DNA of 64,000 nt from positions 124,001 through 188,000 of the forward strand of contig JAYEVG010000033.1 in assembly GCA_036346395.1 (NCBI GenBank), given 5' to 3'. Position numbers and translations under genes: made by a program. A model generated the notes under the pieces. That model searched no databases and was not told where the DNA came from. It saw only the letters and a list, made by a program, of their open reading frames with translations. The stretch comes from Hsuehochloa calcarea (lineage: Eukaryota > Streptophyta > Magnoliopsida > Poales > Poaceae). Shown here in pieces: positions 1 through 10,263 of this stretch (position 1 is the first letter of the stretch; every line of letters begins with the position of its first letter).

Positions 1-509
1 CAACAAATTTGCACGAGCGATAAGCTTGTCCATCTTGAGATCCATCCTCTCTTCCTCGTAAATCCCGCAATTAGGCTTCATTTCGACCAAGGCTTTAGTT
101 TCACCATGACCTTCAGATGCTCTGCGGCTTGCATTTCTTCTTTTCGTTTCTTTTCCATGTCTTCTTTAATCTTCTTTGCAACTACTTTCTTGTAAGCATC
201 AATCCACCTAAAGAATGGACATTTCTTCACCACTGTGGAAATGACAATACATAACACAAACTATTTATCCAAATCTTGACACAAGACCTAGTTCATCCAT
301 TTCTATATGACAAAAGCAGATCATTATATACTCACAAATTCATCGTAGTTTACGATTTGAAGAAAATTTTGCCGTTGTTCTTCCAGATTTGCATTCCACT
401 ACTTTATCACCACATTCGGGCATGGAATGAGGGGATCCGCTAGGGCCAAGTGGATCTGAGAGAAAGGCATTGTTGGGATGAACGACGAACTAGACGAAGC
501 CTCACCCAT
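1..509 (-). pseudogene. Decayed GRF-type zinc-finger protein gene (partial)
   Basis: On the minus strand an exon starts with ATG at 509 (MGEASSSSSF) and runs into a CP-x-C zinc-ligand region near 425-395. After an intron, a second exon begins at about 232 behind a CACAG acceptor and reads VVKKCPFFRWIDAYKK, the second half of a plant GRF zinc finger (ligand Cys followed by FFxW). A lysine/glutamate-rich tail with coiled-coil character follows to the window edge. Reading needs one frame change near 410, between LIPCP and ECGDKVVEC, and another near 95 in the tail, so the copy looks broken. GRF fingers bind single-stranded nucleic acid in some families, and in grasses many such short genes are repeat-associated with unknown roles. 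The identification rests on the FFRW motif and the CPxC spacing. The 3' end lies outside the window. Confidence 0.55.
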
Positions 510-1730
510 ATCTCGGCGTCGGGCGGGCGGCGTCTGGAGCGACGCAGCGTCGAAGCGTGGCGGCGTCTGGCGCGGACGCTGTCGAAGCGTGGCGGCGTCT
601 GGCGCGGGCGTGCGCTGGCGGCGGCGGCTGGCCCGGCGCGAGGCCGTGGTCGGAAGGAAAGGGGAGGTGAGGCTGGTTGTTGCCGTCAGCGGCATCGACG
701 GTGCGATGGAAGAGATTCCTCTGTTCGTCTTCGCCTCGTCTCTCTCCGTTCTCTCCGTGCTCTCTCCCGTGAATGAAAAGGAACGAAGGGCTCAGGGGCA
801 AAACGGGAAGAAAAAGATGCCGCAGCAAAAAAAAAATTTAATTTGGCAACAAATCCTCCACAGGGCATATTTGCGGGTGTGTATCGTTTGAGAATGGCAA
901 ACGGGCGAATCCCATTTGCGGGATGGCAAAATTGCGAAGCCCAGTTATCATAATGGCAGAATCACCATTTTCTCTCAGCCACTGGGATCACGAGAGCTTT
1001 TGGGATCGTAGAACGGGAATGACTTGCTTATTTTTTTCTCCCCATCTCATCGTATCGCACAAGTGACCAGCCCAATCAGCCGAGCGGCCCATCTCGCGCA
1101 GTCAACTTCCCTAGTCGAAGCTGTACCACGGACACGAGTTTTTTTTTTTAGTCGCCACGGACACGAGTTGTGTGCGTGTGCGTGTGCGTGTGCGTGCTAA
1201 ATCGTCCGTGCCGGCTTTGTGTTTTCAGACTAATCTTGTATTGAGATAAGGAAGTAGAAACCTCGGTGCTTGACGGGCCGATGCCCCTCGCTCTCAGCTA
1301 ACCTTCGACGGATTAACAAATGGAGTGGTACAAAATTTCCCTTGTATGATCCCTGGGTCCTTTAAAAAAAATGATGCCTAGTGTAATCTCGTTGTCAGTT
1401 GAATTGTGTAATTTGTTTCCTTTAATGAAAATAGGGTGTAAGTTTTTTATATAAAAAAAAAGGGTGAAATAACAGAAAATCCATGTGATGAGAAAATCCA
1501 AAGATCTCCAGAAACTTCATAACAGTGCTAGTACTAGAGTTCCTGCCAGTAAGAGTGATGGTAGTTATGGATACTTAGGAAGATCAGACAATAACCATAA
1601 GGCAAAGCCAAAAGTCTAAAACTCACCACAAAGCAAACAACGATTTGGCATATCATCTTGTGCATCTAATCTAGAACACGCTAACCGGTACACATCAATA
1701 GATAATCCATTAGGCAGACAAAAGGATCAA
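510..1730. other. Intergenic, GC-rich leader then AT-rich DNA
   Basis: Positions 510-770 are GC-rich with repeated GGCGTCTGG(A/C)GC units and are open in several frames on both strands, which is a composition effect; they are probably 5' leader and promoter of the GRF-type gene. A (GTGTGC)n microsatellite lies at about 1168-1196. The rest shows no gene I can support. Confidence 0.4.
1168..1196. repeat. GTGTGC microsatellite
   Basis: Roughly five tandem copies of a GTGTGC unit, directly visible. Confidence 0.85.
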
Positions 1731-2580
1731 ATATGGTTCGAAGCATTGGCAGGTTGGGAACGAGTTCTGTGAATTCAGTTCAAGAAATACCAATCTATTT
1801 ATCTACCAAATGTTTAAGCAAAGCATCTGAATCATCAGAATGCCGAAACCATGCCTTACCAAGCAGCCATTGCCAATTCATGTTTTGTAGCTGTACAAGT
1901 ACAACACCTGTATCGTTCCAAATTTATCGGATGTCTCCGAAGAGACAAGGAAAGCCGATGGGTACTATTTCATTTTCGTTTAGGGCGTACGCAAGCTATA
2001 GCCATCACGACGCTTGGTACAACAAACACCATTCATGTCTTAAACTAACTAACCGACCAGCAAGCATCCAACACGTAGCAGTAATATATTATATAGTTGG
2101 GGTAGAAGATCATTCCGATGCTGAACTTTTTCATAAATAAGTACTGCCCATCGAATGGTCATAATTCTCAAAGTTCACACTAAGATGTGAAAGTATCTGG
2201 ATTCTGAAACGTTACGAGCAATAAGATTTTTTTTAAAAAAAATCACAAGTTATATATGCAGTCTATGAAATGTGATACTTTGCAGTATTCGAATATTACT
2301 CTGCAAACTTTTAGGTCGGAAAGGAACATATAACAGAAGGTACATTCATTTTGCAACAGTTATTGAAAACAAAAATGATATTATGTCAAGTTCCAGCCAG
2401 TTATGTGTCCACGAATACAAGCACCGACATTTTCAAGAAAAGTTCCAACTTTGTTTCACAAGGTGGCCTCTTCTGCTGAGCATGCTGTGTGGGATCCCCC
2501 AATCATGGAAGATCTCGTGTCTCCATCTTGAAACTAATTAAGCCATATTAATTCATGTAGAACTAATTAACAACGTTTCA
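1731..2580. other. Intergenic, no recognised gene
   Basis: Open stretches at 1733-2140 (plus) have no recognisable domain and no splice context. I see nothing that supports a gene here. Confidence 0.4.
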
Positions 2581-2618
2581 TGTGAGCCAGCTTAAGCAAT
2601 TTCAGTACTTCTCAAATG

Positions 2619-2628
2619 GTATAAATAG
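2619..2628 (+). promoter_or_regulatory. TATA box of an unassigned plus-strand transcript
   Basis: GTATAAATAG lies about 30 bp before CACACTCACTCAAG, a typical plant initiation context, and is followed by about 120 bp of purine-rich leader-like sequence. No long ORF follows, so the transcript could be non-coding or could splice to exons I cannot identify. It points toward the 3' side of the WPP-domain gene. Confidence 0.35.
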
Positions 2629-2984
2629 CCAGTTGCAACTTGCAACACACTCACTCAAGTGAAAGCCAAAAGAAAAGAGAAGCATACTTCATTTTATATA
2701 CACAAAATTTAAAAGACAGCCTCCAGATTTAGTGAAAGCAAAGAAGAGAGAAGAAAAGGTGGAAAGGCTAGGCGCTCACTTAGCAATAGCAAGAGCTAAA
2801 GACAAAGCTAAAGCTTTCTTAGTACTTTAACGAATAAAACGGAGTTGTATAGCCCCAAGATATGATGATTCCTTGCTATCGAGATAATCTTCAGATGACA
2901 GACATTGATCCAAAACCTACTAAGCTACCAGCTAGTAACTAGCTTCACAAGAGTGAGAAATTGCCTATTCGTATACAGAGAAGA

Positions 2985-3036
2985 CTGAAGGGCAGTCTTT
3001 TGATTGCTGACTGCCATATTCTTCAATAATTAAATG
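2985..3036 (+). other. Small stem-loop
   Basis: GGCAGTC at about 2993 pairs with GACTGCC at about 3010 around an 11-nt loop, with a second outer block GAAGA/TCTTC after a small internal loop. It is too short for a typical plant microRNA foldback and matches no mature microRNA I know. Confidence 0.25.
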
Positions 3037-3508
3037 TCTTCCTGTGCATGCAGATTCCTACTGGGTTATAACCGATGATCAGAGTTCAGAACAAATTACT
3101 GGTATCGAAACAGAAGGCCGGATGGCTCTTAATTTGGTTATTGCTTATCATATCACCTCAGTCCCAAATTATTATTGCCAGTAGGTTACAAATCTGCTTG
3201 AGAATTCGATGATATATATATATATTGATCTGAAAGTCTTAGGGACAGACATTTCGGTCAAATCTTGATCATTGTCACAACTAAATGAAGATAATTCTTG
3301 CTCAGAGATACAAATGGGAAGCAAACACAGAACACACTAAAAAGAAAGAGAACCAGCAGCAGCTACTCATCAACGAACAATAACAGCATAGATACGCAAA
3401 CACCTACATCAACTAATCCAAACCAGACCAGACCAATGCCACATCTTCCACACGAACTCTTAGATGCAACTTATCACAGGCAACGAAACGAATGTCGGCG
3501 TCCGAGGC

Positions 3509-3919
3509 TCAGGCCGCGGGCTGCGGTTCGACGGCCTCGCCCTCGGCGGGGGCTTCCTCCGACGGTGGCGCGGCCTTGGCGGCGGAGTGGGACTTGACGA
3601 AGTCGAGGAGGCGGCGGCTCACCTCCTTGGAGTAGAGCTGCAGCGCCTCGATGCCCTCCTCCACGGAGGCGGCGGCCCCGCCGCTAACGGCCGCGACGTC
3701 GAAGGCCTCGGCCTCGATGGCGCGCGCCGCGGGCTCGGCGTCCGCGGCCGGCACGGCGCCGTAGCGCTTGCAGAGGAGGGTGTCGCTGGCGAGGGTGTCC
3801 ACCAGGCGCTTCACCACCGCGTCCCGCGTGCGCTGCGTCGGCGGCCAGATGCTGAACGAGAACCCCGGGGACTCGTCACCGGCGGCAGTGGCGGCGGCGG
3901 GGAGCTCGTCGGTGGCCAT
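3509..3919 (-). CDS. MAF1: WPP-domain protein, MFP1 attachment factor 1-like (136 aa)
   Basis: A single uninterrupted ORF reads from ATG at 3919. Residues about 20-110 form a WPP domain: FSIWPPTQRTRDAVVKRL, then TLLCKRYGAV, ARAIEAEAF, and a helical stretch SVEEGIEALQLYSKEVSRRLLDFV. The C-terminus is alanine/glutamate-rich and low in complexity. WPP-domain proteins are plant-specific, target the outer nuclear envelope (and the cell plate in dividing cells) through the domain, and bind coiled-coil partners such as MFP1, WIT and WIP proteins. The length (136 aa) and single-exon structure match short MAF1/WPP proteins rather than RanGAP, which carries WPP plus leucine-rich repeats. The start fits: upstream lie an AAACCCTAG telo-box-like motif at 3952-3960 and a TTTAAA element near 3988. 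The frame is intact. Neighbouring genes are unrelated. Confidence 0.9.
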   Translation of the reverse strand: MATDELPAAATAAGDESPGFSFSIWPPTQRTRDAVVKRLVDTLASDTLLCKRYGAVPAADAEPAARAIEAEAFDVAAVSGGAAASVEEGIEALQLYSKEVSRRLLDFVKSHSAAKAAPPSEEAPAEGEAVEPQPAA

Positions 3920-3949
3920 GCGCGGAAGCTTCTAGCACCGTAAAAAGTT

Positions 3950-3996
3950 CGAAAACCCTAGGCCGTCCGATCCCTTTGCGGTGGGGATTTAAAAGC
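3950..3996 (-). promoter_or_regulatory. Probable core promoter of the WPP-domain gene
   Basis: On the minus strand CTTTTAAATCC (about 3985-3995) is TATA-like and lies about 70 bp upstream of the start codon. AACCCTAGG/CCTAGGGTT next to the ATG resembles the telo-box found in promoters of growth-related plant genes. Confidence 0.35.
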
Positions 3997-5260
3997 GGTG
4001 GCCCGTTCGAGTGCGGTGGTGCGTCGTTTGGGGGGTGCGGTGGCTTCAAGGAAGGGGGGCAGCGCAGCGCAGCGCCAAGGAAAAAGCGAGATTGTTTGTG
4101 GAAACGAGCACCGGTTGGTGGCTCCTACTTTATATGGTGGTGAGCTTTCAATGCTCATTTTGTTGGCCCATTACTGCATTTCCTCTTTTCCATTTGAGTA
4201 TGAATTTGAACGTTCAAATCAAACCAGGAATGGTAGGAAATCAGGGGTGAACGCGAATGATTCGGTGTGGCATTCAATGGGATCTTGTGTCAACGATATA
4301 TTCTTGGGGAGCATTTAAGTTGCAAAGATACGGTATATTTTTTTAAATCGAATCAGCTACTAAATTGAGTAAATTCCTTCCAACGGAAGAAGTAGTACAG
4401 CACCTCCTACCACGCTAACCACTAACCAGTGACTCGGCCCCAGCCACAGTCTTATTACTCAGCAATGGTAGCGTTGGGCCCCACTCCAAGCACCGAGCAC
4501 GGCACCGAACGTACATCCCCTGTCCATCGGCCGGGCTGCTTGCTACCTTGCTACGGGCCGTAATGCAGTGCCATCTGCTTGACCTTTGACGTGCACTCGG
4601 CCCCGTTGGCCCCAGCTCCAGTTGCAACGCCGTCCTGTGGTCTCGCGCTCGCACGCCAGCCGGCCGCGTCGGTCTCGCTCGCCTCTGGGCTCTGGTTGCA
4701 TTCGCGCACCGCCGTACCGTAGGGCCAAGAACCACGCCGGCCAGTGGCCACGCGCGGCTGCGCCTGTCGTGATGTGGTGGTGTACTGGCGTCGGTGGGCA
4801 TGCACGGCGCACACCGCAGCTCGGGCTCCTCAGATCAGGCGGTAGTACTTACCGCAAACGCCGTTGTTCGCGGCTCCGCGTTTTTATTGCTACGGCACGC
4901 GCGCGGAACGTGTACTCAACCCGACACTCACCCGACAAATCAAGGTAGCCACCACTTTCCATCCATCTCATTTTTATGCTTACCATCATCTTCATAAGAC
5001 TACTCTTGTCCAGTCAGTACCATTCACACCATCAAAACCATATTGGCTCTTAGTAGCATTTCATTCATACTTTCACATCACAGAGCACCAGGAAGAGGGT
5101 TAGAGAGTAGGGATGAGGGGGTTAGAGTTACCTCAGTGTGCCACAATAGAGTCGACACCACCACCAGCAGCAACCCCAGCAACACTACCAGGGGCATACA
5201 TCAACCCAATCCACCTCCACCAGTAGCAAGCCCACATCCAACAACCAGTTCATGCATCAT
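3997..5260. other. Intergenic; no gene supported
   Basis: Positions 4415-4960 are GC-rich with overlapping ORFs on both strands (89-128 aa), none with a recognisable domain or codon pattern. They look like promoter or CpG-rich DNA. AT-rich DNA on either side contains nothing I recognise. Confidence 0.4.
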
Positions 5261-5725
5261 TCAATAAGCAACATCAGTAAGATAACACCAAATCAAATCA
5301 AGAATGACTAAGAAGGGAGGGGTGCACTGGGAGCAGCTGAGCGCCGACGACCGGGAGGCCGAGCCGGCCGGACCGGGGCACACCCTGTTGGGGGCTGAAC
5401 CAGGGGTGTCGAGAGAAGAGGCTAGAGCAGCGCAGAGCGAGTCTTGAAGAGGCGGCGTGCATGGCGACAGGCAGGCAAGGCCGAGGCGTCGGTGAACTGA
5501 AGCCGTAAGGCGCTCGCAAGGCCGGGGCGAGCCGAGAGGTGGGTGAACCGGGGAGAAGGAGTCGGAGGCGGCCAAAGGCGGCGGAGTCGGCGCCAGGTTG
5601 AGCTGGGAGCCTAAGGAGGAGTCGGAGGCGGCGGCGGCGGAGGGCGCCAGGGAGAGAGAGACAGAGAGGAGAGAGTAGGAGAGGATGAGAATAAGAGAGG
5701 AGGCAGTGGGTGTTGGTGTCGGCAA
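5261..5725 (-). other. GC- and GA-rich segment with a 154-aa ORF, probably non-coding
   Basis: The minus-strand ORF begins with a hydrophobic, serine/leucine-rich stretch that mimics a signal peptide, but it comes from CTCTCTCTC runs, and the rest is proline/serine-biased without a domain. The CT-rich minus strand followed by GC-rich DNA resembles a 5' leader of a plant gene or LTR element. I do not call it a gene. Confidence 0.3.
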
Positions 5726-5744
5726 GGTTAAGGATAAGGTGAGG

Positions 5745-5830
5745 TGGTTAGGTAGTTAGATAGTTAGGTAGTTAAGTAATTAGGTAATTAGGTAATTAGG
5801 GATTATGGTTAGGAAATTAGGTGTAGGAAA
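5745..5830. repeat. TTAGGTA(A/G)-type short tandem array
   Basis: Consecutive variants of TTAGGTAGTTAG and TTAGGTAATTAGG are visible. The array is a degenerate minisatellite with a period of about 8-9 bp. Confidence 0.75.
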
Positions 5831-5879
5831 TTTAAGTATAGGAAAATTTTAGAAAAATTGTATTAATCTTGTTAATAAA

Positions 5880-8420
5880 ATTAAATTAAAAGCAACCCTG
5901 TTTGTATATAAGCATGTAATATTAGGCATACGCACCCGGGTAAATTCATGCAAGTGTAGCGGAGTGTAAGCACAGGTAGCTGTGCTTGTCGGGTGCTAGA
6001 ACGCGAGTTCGGCAATCACGACTATAGAATGAATAAACCATAGAACGATTATAGTGGGAGAGTGCTAACTGGGCTGGAATCCGAAAAATATTATAAACTT
6101 AAAATTGGCTAACAAAAGAAGTTGCATTAACATTTTATACGCCTACTATCACATAAAATCCACTAAGTATTTATTTATATATTATTCGTACTGCCGCATT
6201 GCTACAGAGGACGAACCCTAGCAGACCGGTGTAGCTGAACAGGGACTCGTCGACGCCGACCTCTTCTACATCTACGAAGGCAAGCTATTCTCTTAAACAT
6301 AAATATAGTTATATTAAATGTAAACCGTATATTGCTCTATCATATATGTATTGCATCAAAACTATTTCTCAAAATTAAATCGGGTTAAGATGATATTGGG
6401 AAGATAAGAAAATAGATGAAAGAGAAAGGAAAAAGGTAAGAGATAAGAATTATATGGCTGGTAAAGGGAGTCGTGGTAAGTAAGAAATGAGGCAGGAGGT
6501 GGGACCCTTTACATATGGTTAAAATATAAGGATCAACAAAACTCTTACTCGGTCAAAGGCTATAAATTAGTGCCAACCATTTTCTCATTTCGGCGGGCAG
6601 AAAATGCACCTTGATACGTGATCATGCTCTCCATATTGGGTAAGTAATATGTGTGAGTGGGATGGAGAAACCCAGAACCGTGAGGAGAGACCGGAAGTGG
6701 GGGATCCAAGGTGCTATAGCGCTAAGGTGGAGTGTTGAGTACAGGATAGAAGCTGCCTCAACCAACATTACCAGAACTCGGTGAAGGACTGGGTGCGCTC
6801 AGGACACCAACGTAAAAGTAATGGGTGAAGAAATTAATCACGTAACCTGAAAAACGTTCTGTATTCTGATCTCGAACCCGCATCAAAGGAAATGCGGTGG
6901 ACATAGTTCGCAGAGAGTTTAGAATAGCTATTGGTAAAGTGGTACAAAGCCTGCGTAGTGCTAAACAAATCATGAATTCATACCAGTCTCCTGGATTAGA
7001 GTCTACGGAAACCGCTATGGGTCTATCTTCTCTCCGAGTGACCAATAGTGTTTTCAGTATTAAAATCTACCACCTAATGTTTTACTGAGTTATTTTCTGA
7101 AAAGAGATGATATAGAAAATGTGATAACAAGTAGAGATAAGTCATACAGTGCATCTTTTGCTATTAATGCTTGCGGAGTACTTTGTACTTAACCTTGTTA
7201 GTATTCTCCTTTGTAAATCCTAGTCCGGCCAGGAATTATCCCGAGTGGAACGAAAGACATGCAGGTACCGAAAGGCTGCATGAGGCGAGGGCGCTGACTA
7301 CGAGTATCAGGGTGAGATGGATAACTTTTCAACGAATGGAGCAAGTAGAAGATTGATGGAGCAGGGAAGGCGAGCAAAAGGGGACTTGGTCCCATTTCTT
7401 TTTGCGGATGGTAAATTACTATTTGTAAATAATCATAGCCTTAACTGGAATAAAAAGTACAGTTTCTGTCTTATTGTTTTGCTGTATAACTCTGGTAAAA
7501 ATTTACTATTTATTAAAGCAGTATTTTACTGAAAAAATAAATAGTAATTCGTATGTCTAAATATAATTATCTCGAGTAATGACACGAGCGTCGCAATCGA
7601 CATGCTGACTGGCCGGGATTTTTGTCTGGTTGACACAAACCGAGGCCAGAGGGGCGCCGCCGCCGCCGGCTGTGGTGGATGCGGTACGCAAGGATTCGAC
7701 ATGTTTACTAATTGTGTTTTATCTCTGTGCTTATTCGGTCTTTATTACCCACCAATTCCCCAAAAACTGACGATCATTTCATAGACAACTGACTGTACGT
7801 AGGTTATATCCGTTTTGTTGATAGCAAACACCTTAGCCTACGTCACAAGCGTGGTACCGACGAGAAGACGGACTAGGCCACACATACAACAATTGAGGAG
7901 GGAGTCACGTACCGAACTGGCGACCCCCAGTGCTCCCTTTGCTTGAGTGAGACTCTTCAACTATCTCCCTGCACATGCGACTGGACATTAGTTAGTCAAT
8001 AGAACCGATCGCCACAATTGAACAAGATCACGAACTCATTAGACTAATATTTGAGTTACATAATGCGGCAGTTGTATGGAAGGAACTAGGATTCCATTGA
8101 TACAATTGATGTCAAAGTTACCTCTAGAAGTTAGGCATTATTAGGAACTGCAGATTTCGGTACAACTTTTGAAGAGTTGCGCTGTTTCAGTAAAATCCAC
8201 GCTCTAAAAAAACCCTTACCAACATGGGTACCGGAGGATACTCTAGATTGGACCATGGATGTCATCACATGAATTGTTTGCTCAAATTTGATACCTTGGG
8301 TGTCTGTGCGTCGCAACGGAATCTCAAAAGAGAGTGATATCAGCAGACGAAATCATAAACCACATAATAAATATATATATATAAAAATACACACAAGAAC
8401 TCCACTGCCGCCTGATAAAA
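5880..8420. other. Repeat-derived DNA without a clear gene
   Basis: Positions about 6200-6300 (GAGGACGAACC, then serine/threonine-rich triplets) resemble gypsy leader sequence such as that at 9700-9770. Short ORFs at 6758-7045 (minus) and 8131-8316 (minus) have no recognised domain. No full element boundary could be set. Confidence 0.35.
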
Positions 8421-8482
8421 TTGACAGCAACATCTTACCTCAACCCCTCTCCTACTCAAGGTCGTGCTGCCAAAACAAAAAA

Positions 8483-8525
8483 TGGACAACACGAGCAGGA
8501 AGCGAATCAAGGCCACCGTGGAGGT
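8483..8525 (+). CDS. Possible first coding exon (fragment) ending at a splice donor
   Basis: ATG at 8483 reads MDNTSRKRIKATVE and stops at a strong donor, GAG|GTACGT, at 8525/8526. Six bases further a gypsy LTR begins (TGTAACACCCC at 8532), so the LTR would sit inside intron 1. I cannot identify the protein, and no matching second exon was found beyond the repeats. It could equally be chance; only the Kozak-like start and strong donor support it. Confidence 0.25.
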
Positions 8526-10263
8526 ACGTTATGTAACACCCCGTTTTTAGTCGATAAGCAATATTTCCAGTTTGCCCATTTGCGTTCAAAAGTTCAATTT
8601 CAAACTTCTCTCAAAATTCAAAACTTCAATTTCCAGAATCCTCAATTTCTTTTGGGCCTTGGCTCCTTTCATTCCTTTCCCTGGCCCGGCCCAGCCGACC
8701 TTTCTCCCTCTGACCCCGGCCCAAGCTGCGCCACTGGCCTCCTGCAGCGCACACGCGTAGAACACGCCCTGGCCACGCTGTGCGTGCTCTACGCATGCAC
8801 GCATCGCCTCCTCGCCGCGCGCCCGCACCGCCCCGGCTGCCTCTTCCTCGGTGCATCCCCATGCTTCCCTTGCCCCCTGCCATCCCCCTGGCCGCTTCCT
8901 TTCCACCCCGTGCTCACGCCCGCGACTCTGCCGCCGCGCCACCCCATCCCCTTCCCCTAGTTCTTCCTCACGGCTATATGAGCCTCGGTGCACCTCCCCT
9001 CTAGCTCCCCTCCCCCACCATTCCTCTCCTCTCCCCCTTCTTCCACAAGTAGTAAACAGAAGAGAGAGCCGAAGCTCTCGTTCCCGGCCACCGCCCTGCC
9101 CCGCCATCAAACACCCCTCCGGTGAGCCTCTTCCCCTGCCGACCCCGTCACCGTGCGTCCCAGGACTCAAGGAAGCCATCCCCCACCTCCCCTCTTCCTC
9201 CCCACCGCCGAGAAGCGCCACCGCCGCCACCCCTTCTTCTCTGCCCTGGTCACCGTTGCACTAAGTGCACAGTGTGTACTCCGTGGACCAAGAGCACTAT
9301 GTTGTGGACCAAGGGTCCATGCACTATGTAGTGGACCTAACCACTGACGAGCGGGCCGATGCCCAGTAAATGGCTGTGGACCTGTGCGCTGCGCTGGTGA
9401 ATTATGGTCCACGCACTGTTCTCGTGCACCAAGCACTGTAGCATGGCCCCCACTTGTTTGAGAAACCATTTCTCTCTCCTTTTTTCTTTTCTCCGATTTA
9501 TTCGGAACTCAAACTTCAGAAGCTTCGTTCTCCTCCATTTTAACTCCGAATTCAGTGAAACTTATTCTAAATTTGTCTAAATTCAAGATCTTACTAATGG
9601 CAGAGGTTTTGTTTATTTTGGAGTTCATTTGATATTTTTATTGTATTTATTTGCTTTGGTTGTCTATTCTTTCTTTTTCTGGCGCTGTCATTCGAATAGA
9701 GTTCGAGAATGTGGAAGGACCTCAGTTCGATCAAGCCTAAGACGATCAAGACCCTCTTGCCTTAGACCCAGGTGAGTCAATACTTTGAACATATTGAACC
9801 TATATTTTATGCAAATTACATTCCTTTTAAAATATCAAATTGCGTGCTTTAATTTTCGGATGCAAATGTATATCAAATGGTCGTAAGGAACTTGAATACT
9901 AACTTGACAGTTAAATAATAATATACCATCCTTGACAATTGAAATAATTAATCCTTGTCACCCTAGTAATTATGTGGTAACTATACTAGCTATGAGTTAT
10001 ACTTAAGCGACATGCTAGTCTTGGTTAAGTATCAGTGTATTTATTTACCCCAACCATCTTCGTTAAAATCACAAACTTGTTTTGGGTAGTCATTGTGGGT
10101 AAATGACTAGAACGTTGAGGCAATCTAATTTGTGTTTCTCAAAAACCCTAAATAACTTACTGTTACCATATCTGGGTGGATGATATGATGGTGGTGGTGC
10201 TGATGTAGCCCAAGGAAATATTGGTATGTGGTATGAACCGTCCAGATAACACTAAGGACTTAA

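Noticed and set aside
1733..2140. 135-codon plus-strand ORF considered as a gene or organelle-derived insert
   Set aside because: No recognisable domain, and no organellar gene could be matched by eye.
2800..2830. GCTAAAGCTTTCTTAGTAC considered as a miR396-like site
   Set aside because: Several mismatches to the miR396 core and no foldback partner nearby.
2985..3036. Stem-loop considered as a microRNA precursor
   Set aside because: The stem is only 7 bp plus a 5-bp outer block, too short for plant precursors, and no known mature sequence is present.
4415..4948. Overlapping ORFs on both strands in a GC-rich block
   Set aside because: Several frames are open at once and none shows a domain; CpG-rich promoter-like DNA explains them.
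8586..9230. 214-codon minus-strand ORF in the gypsy LTR region
   Set aside because: Glycine/arginine/glutamate-rich, antisense to the LTR promoter and leader, with no domain; a composition artefact.
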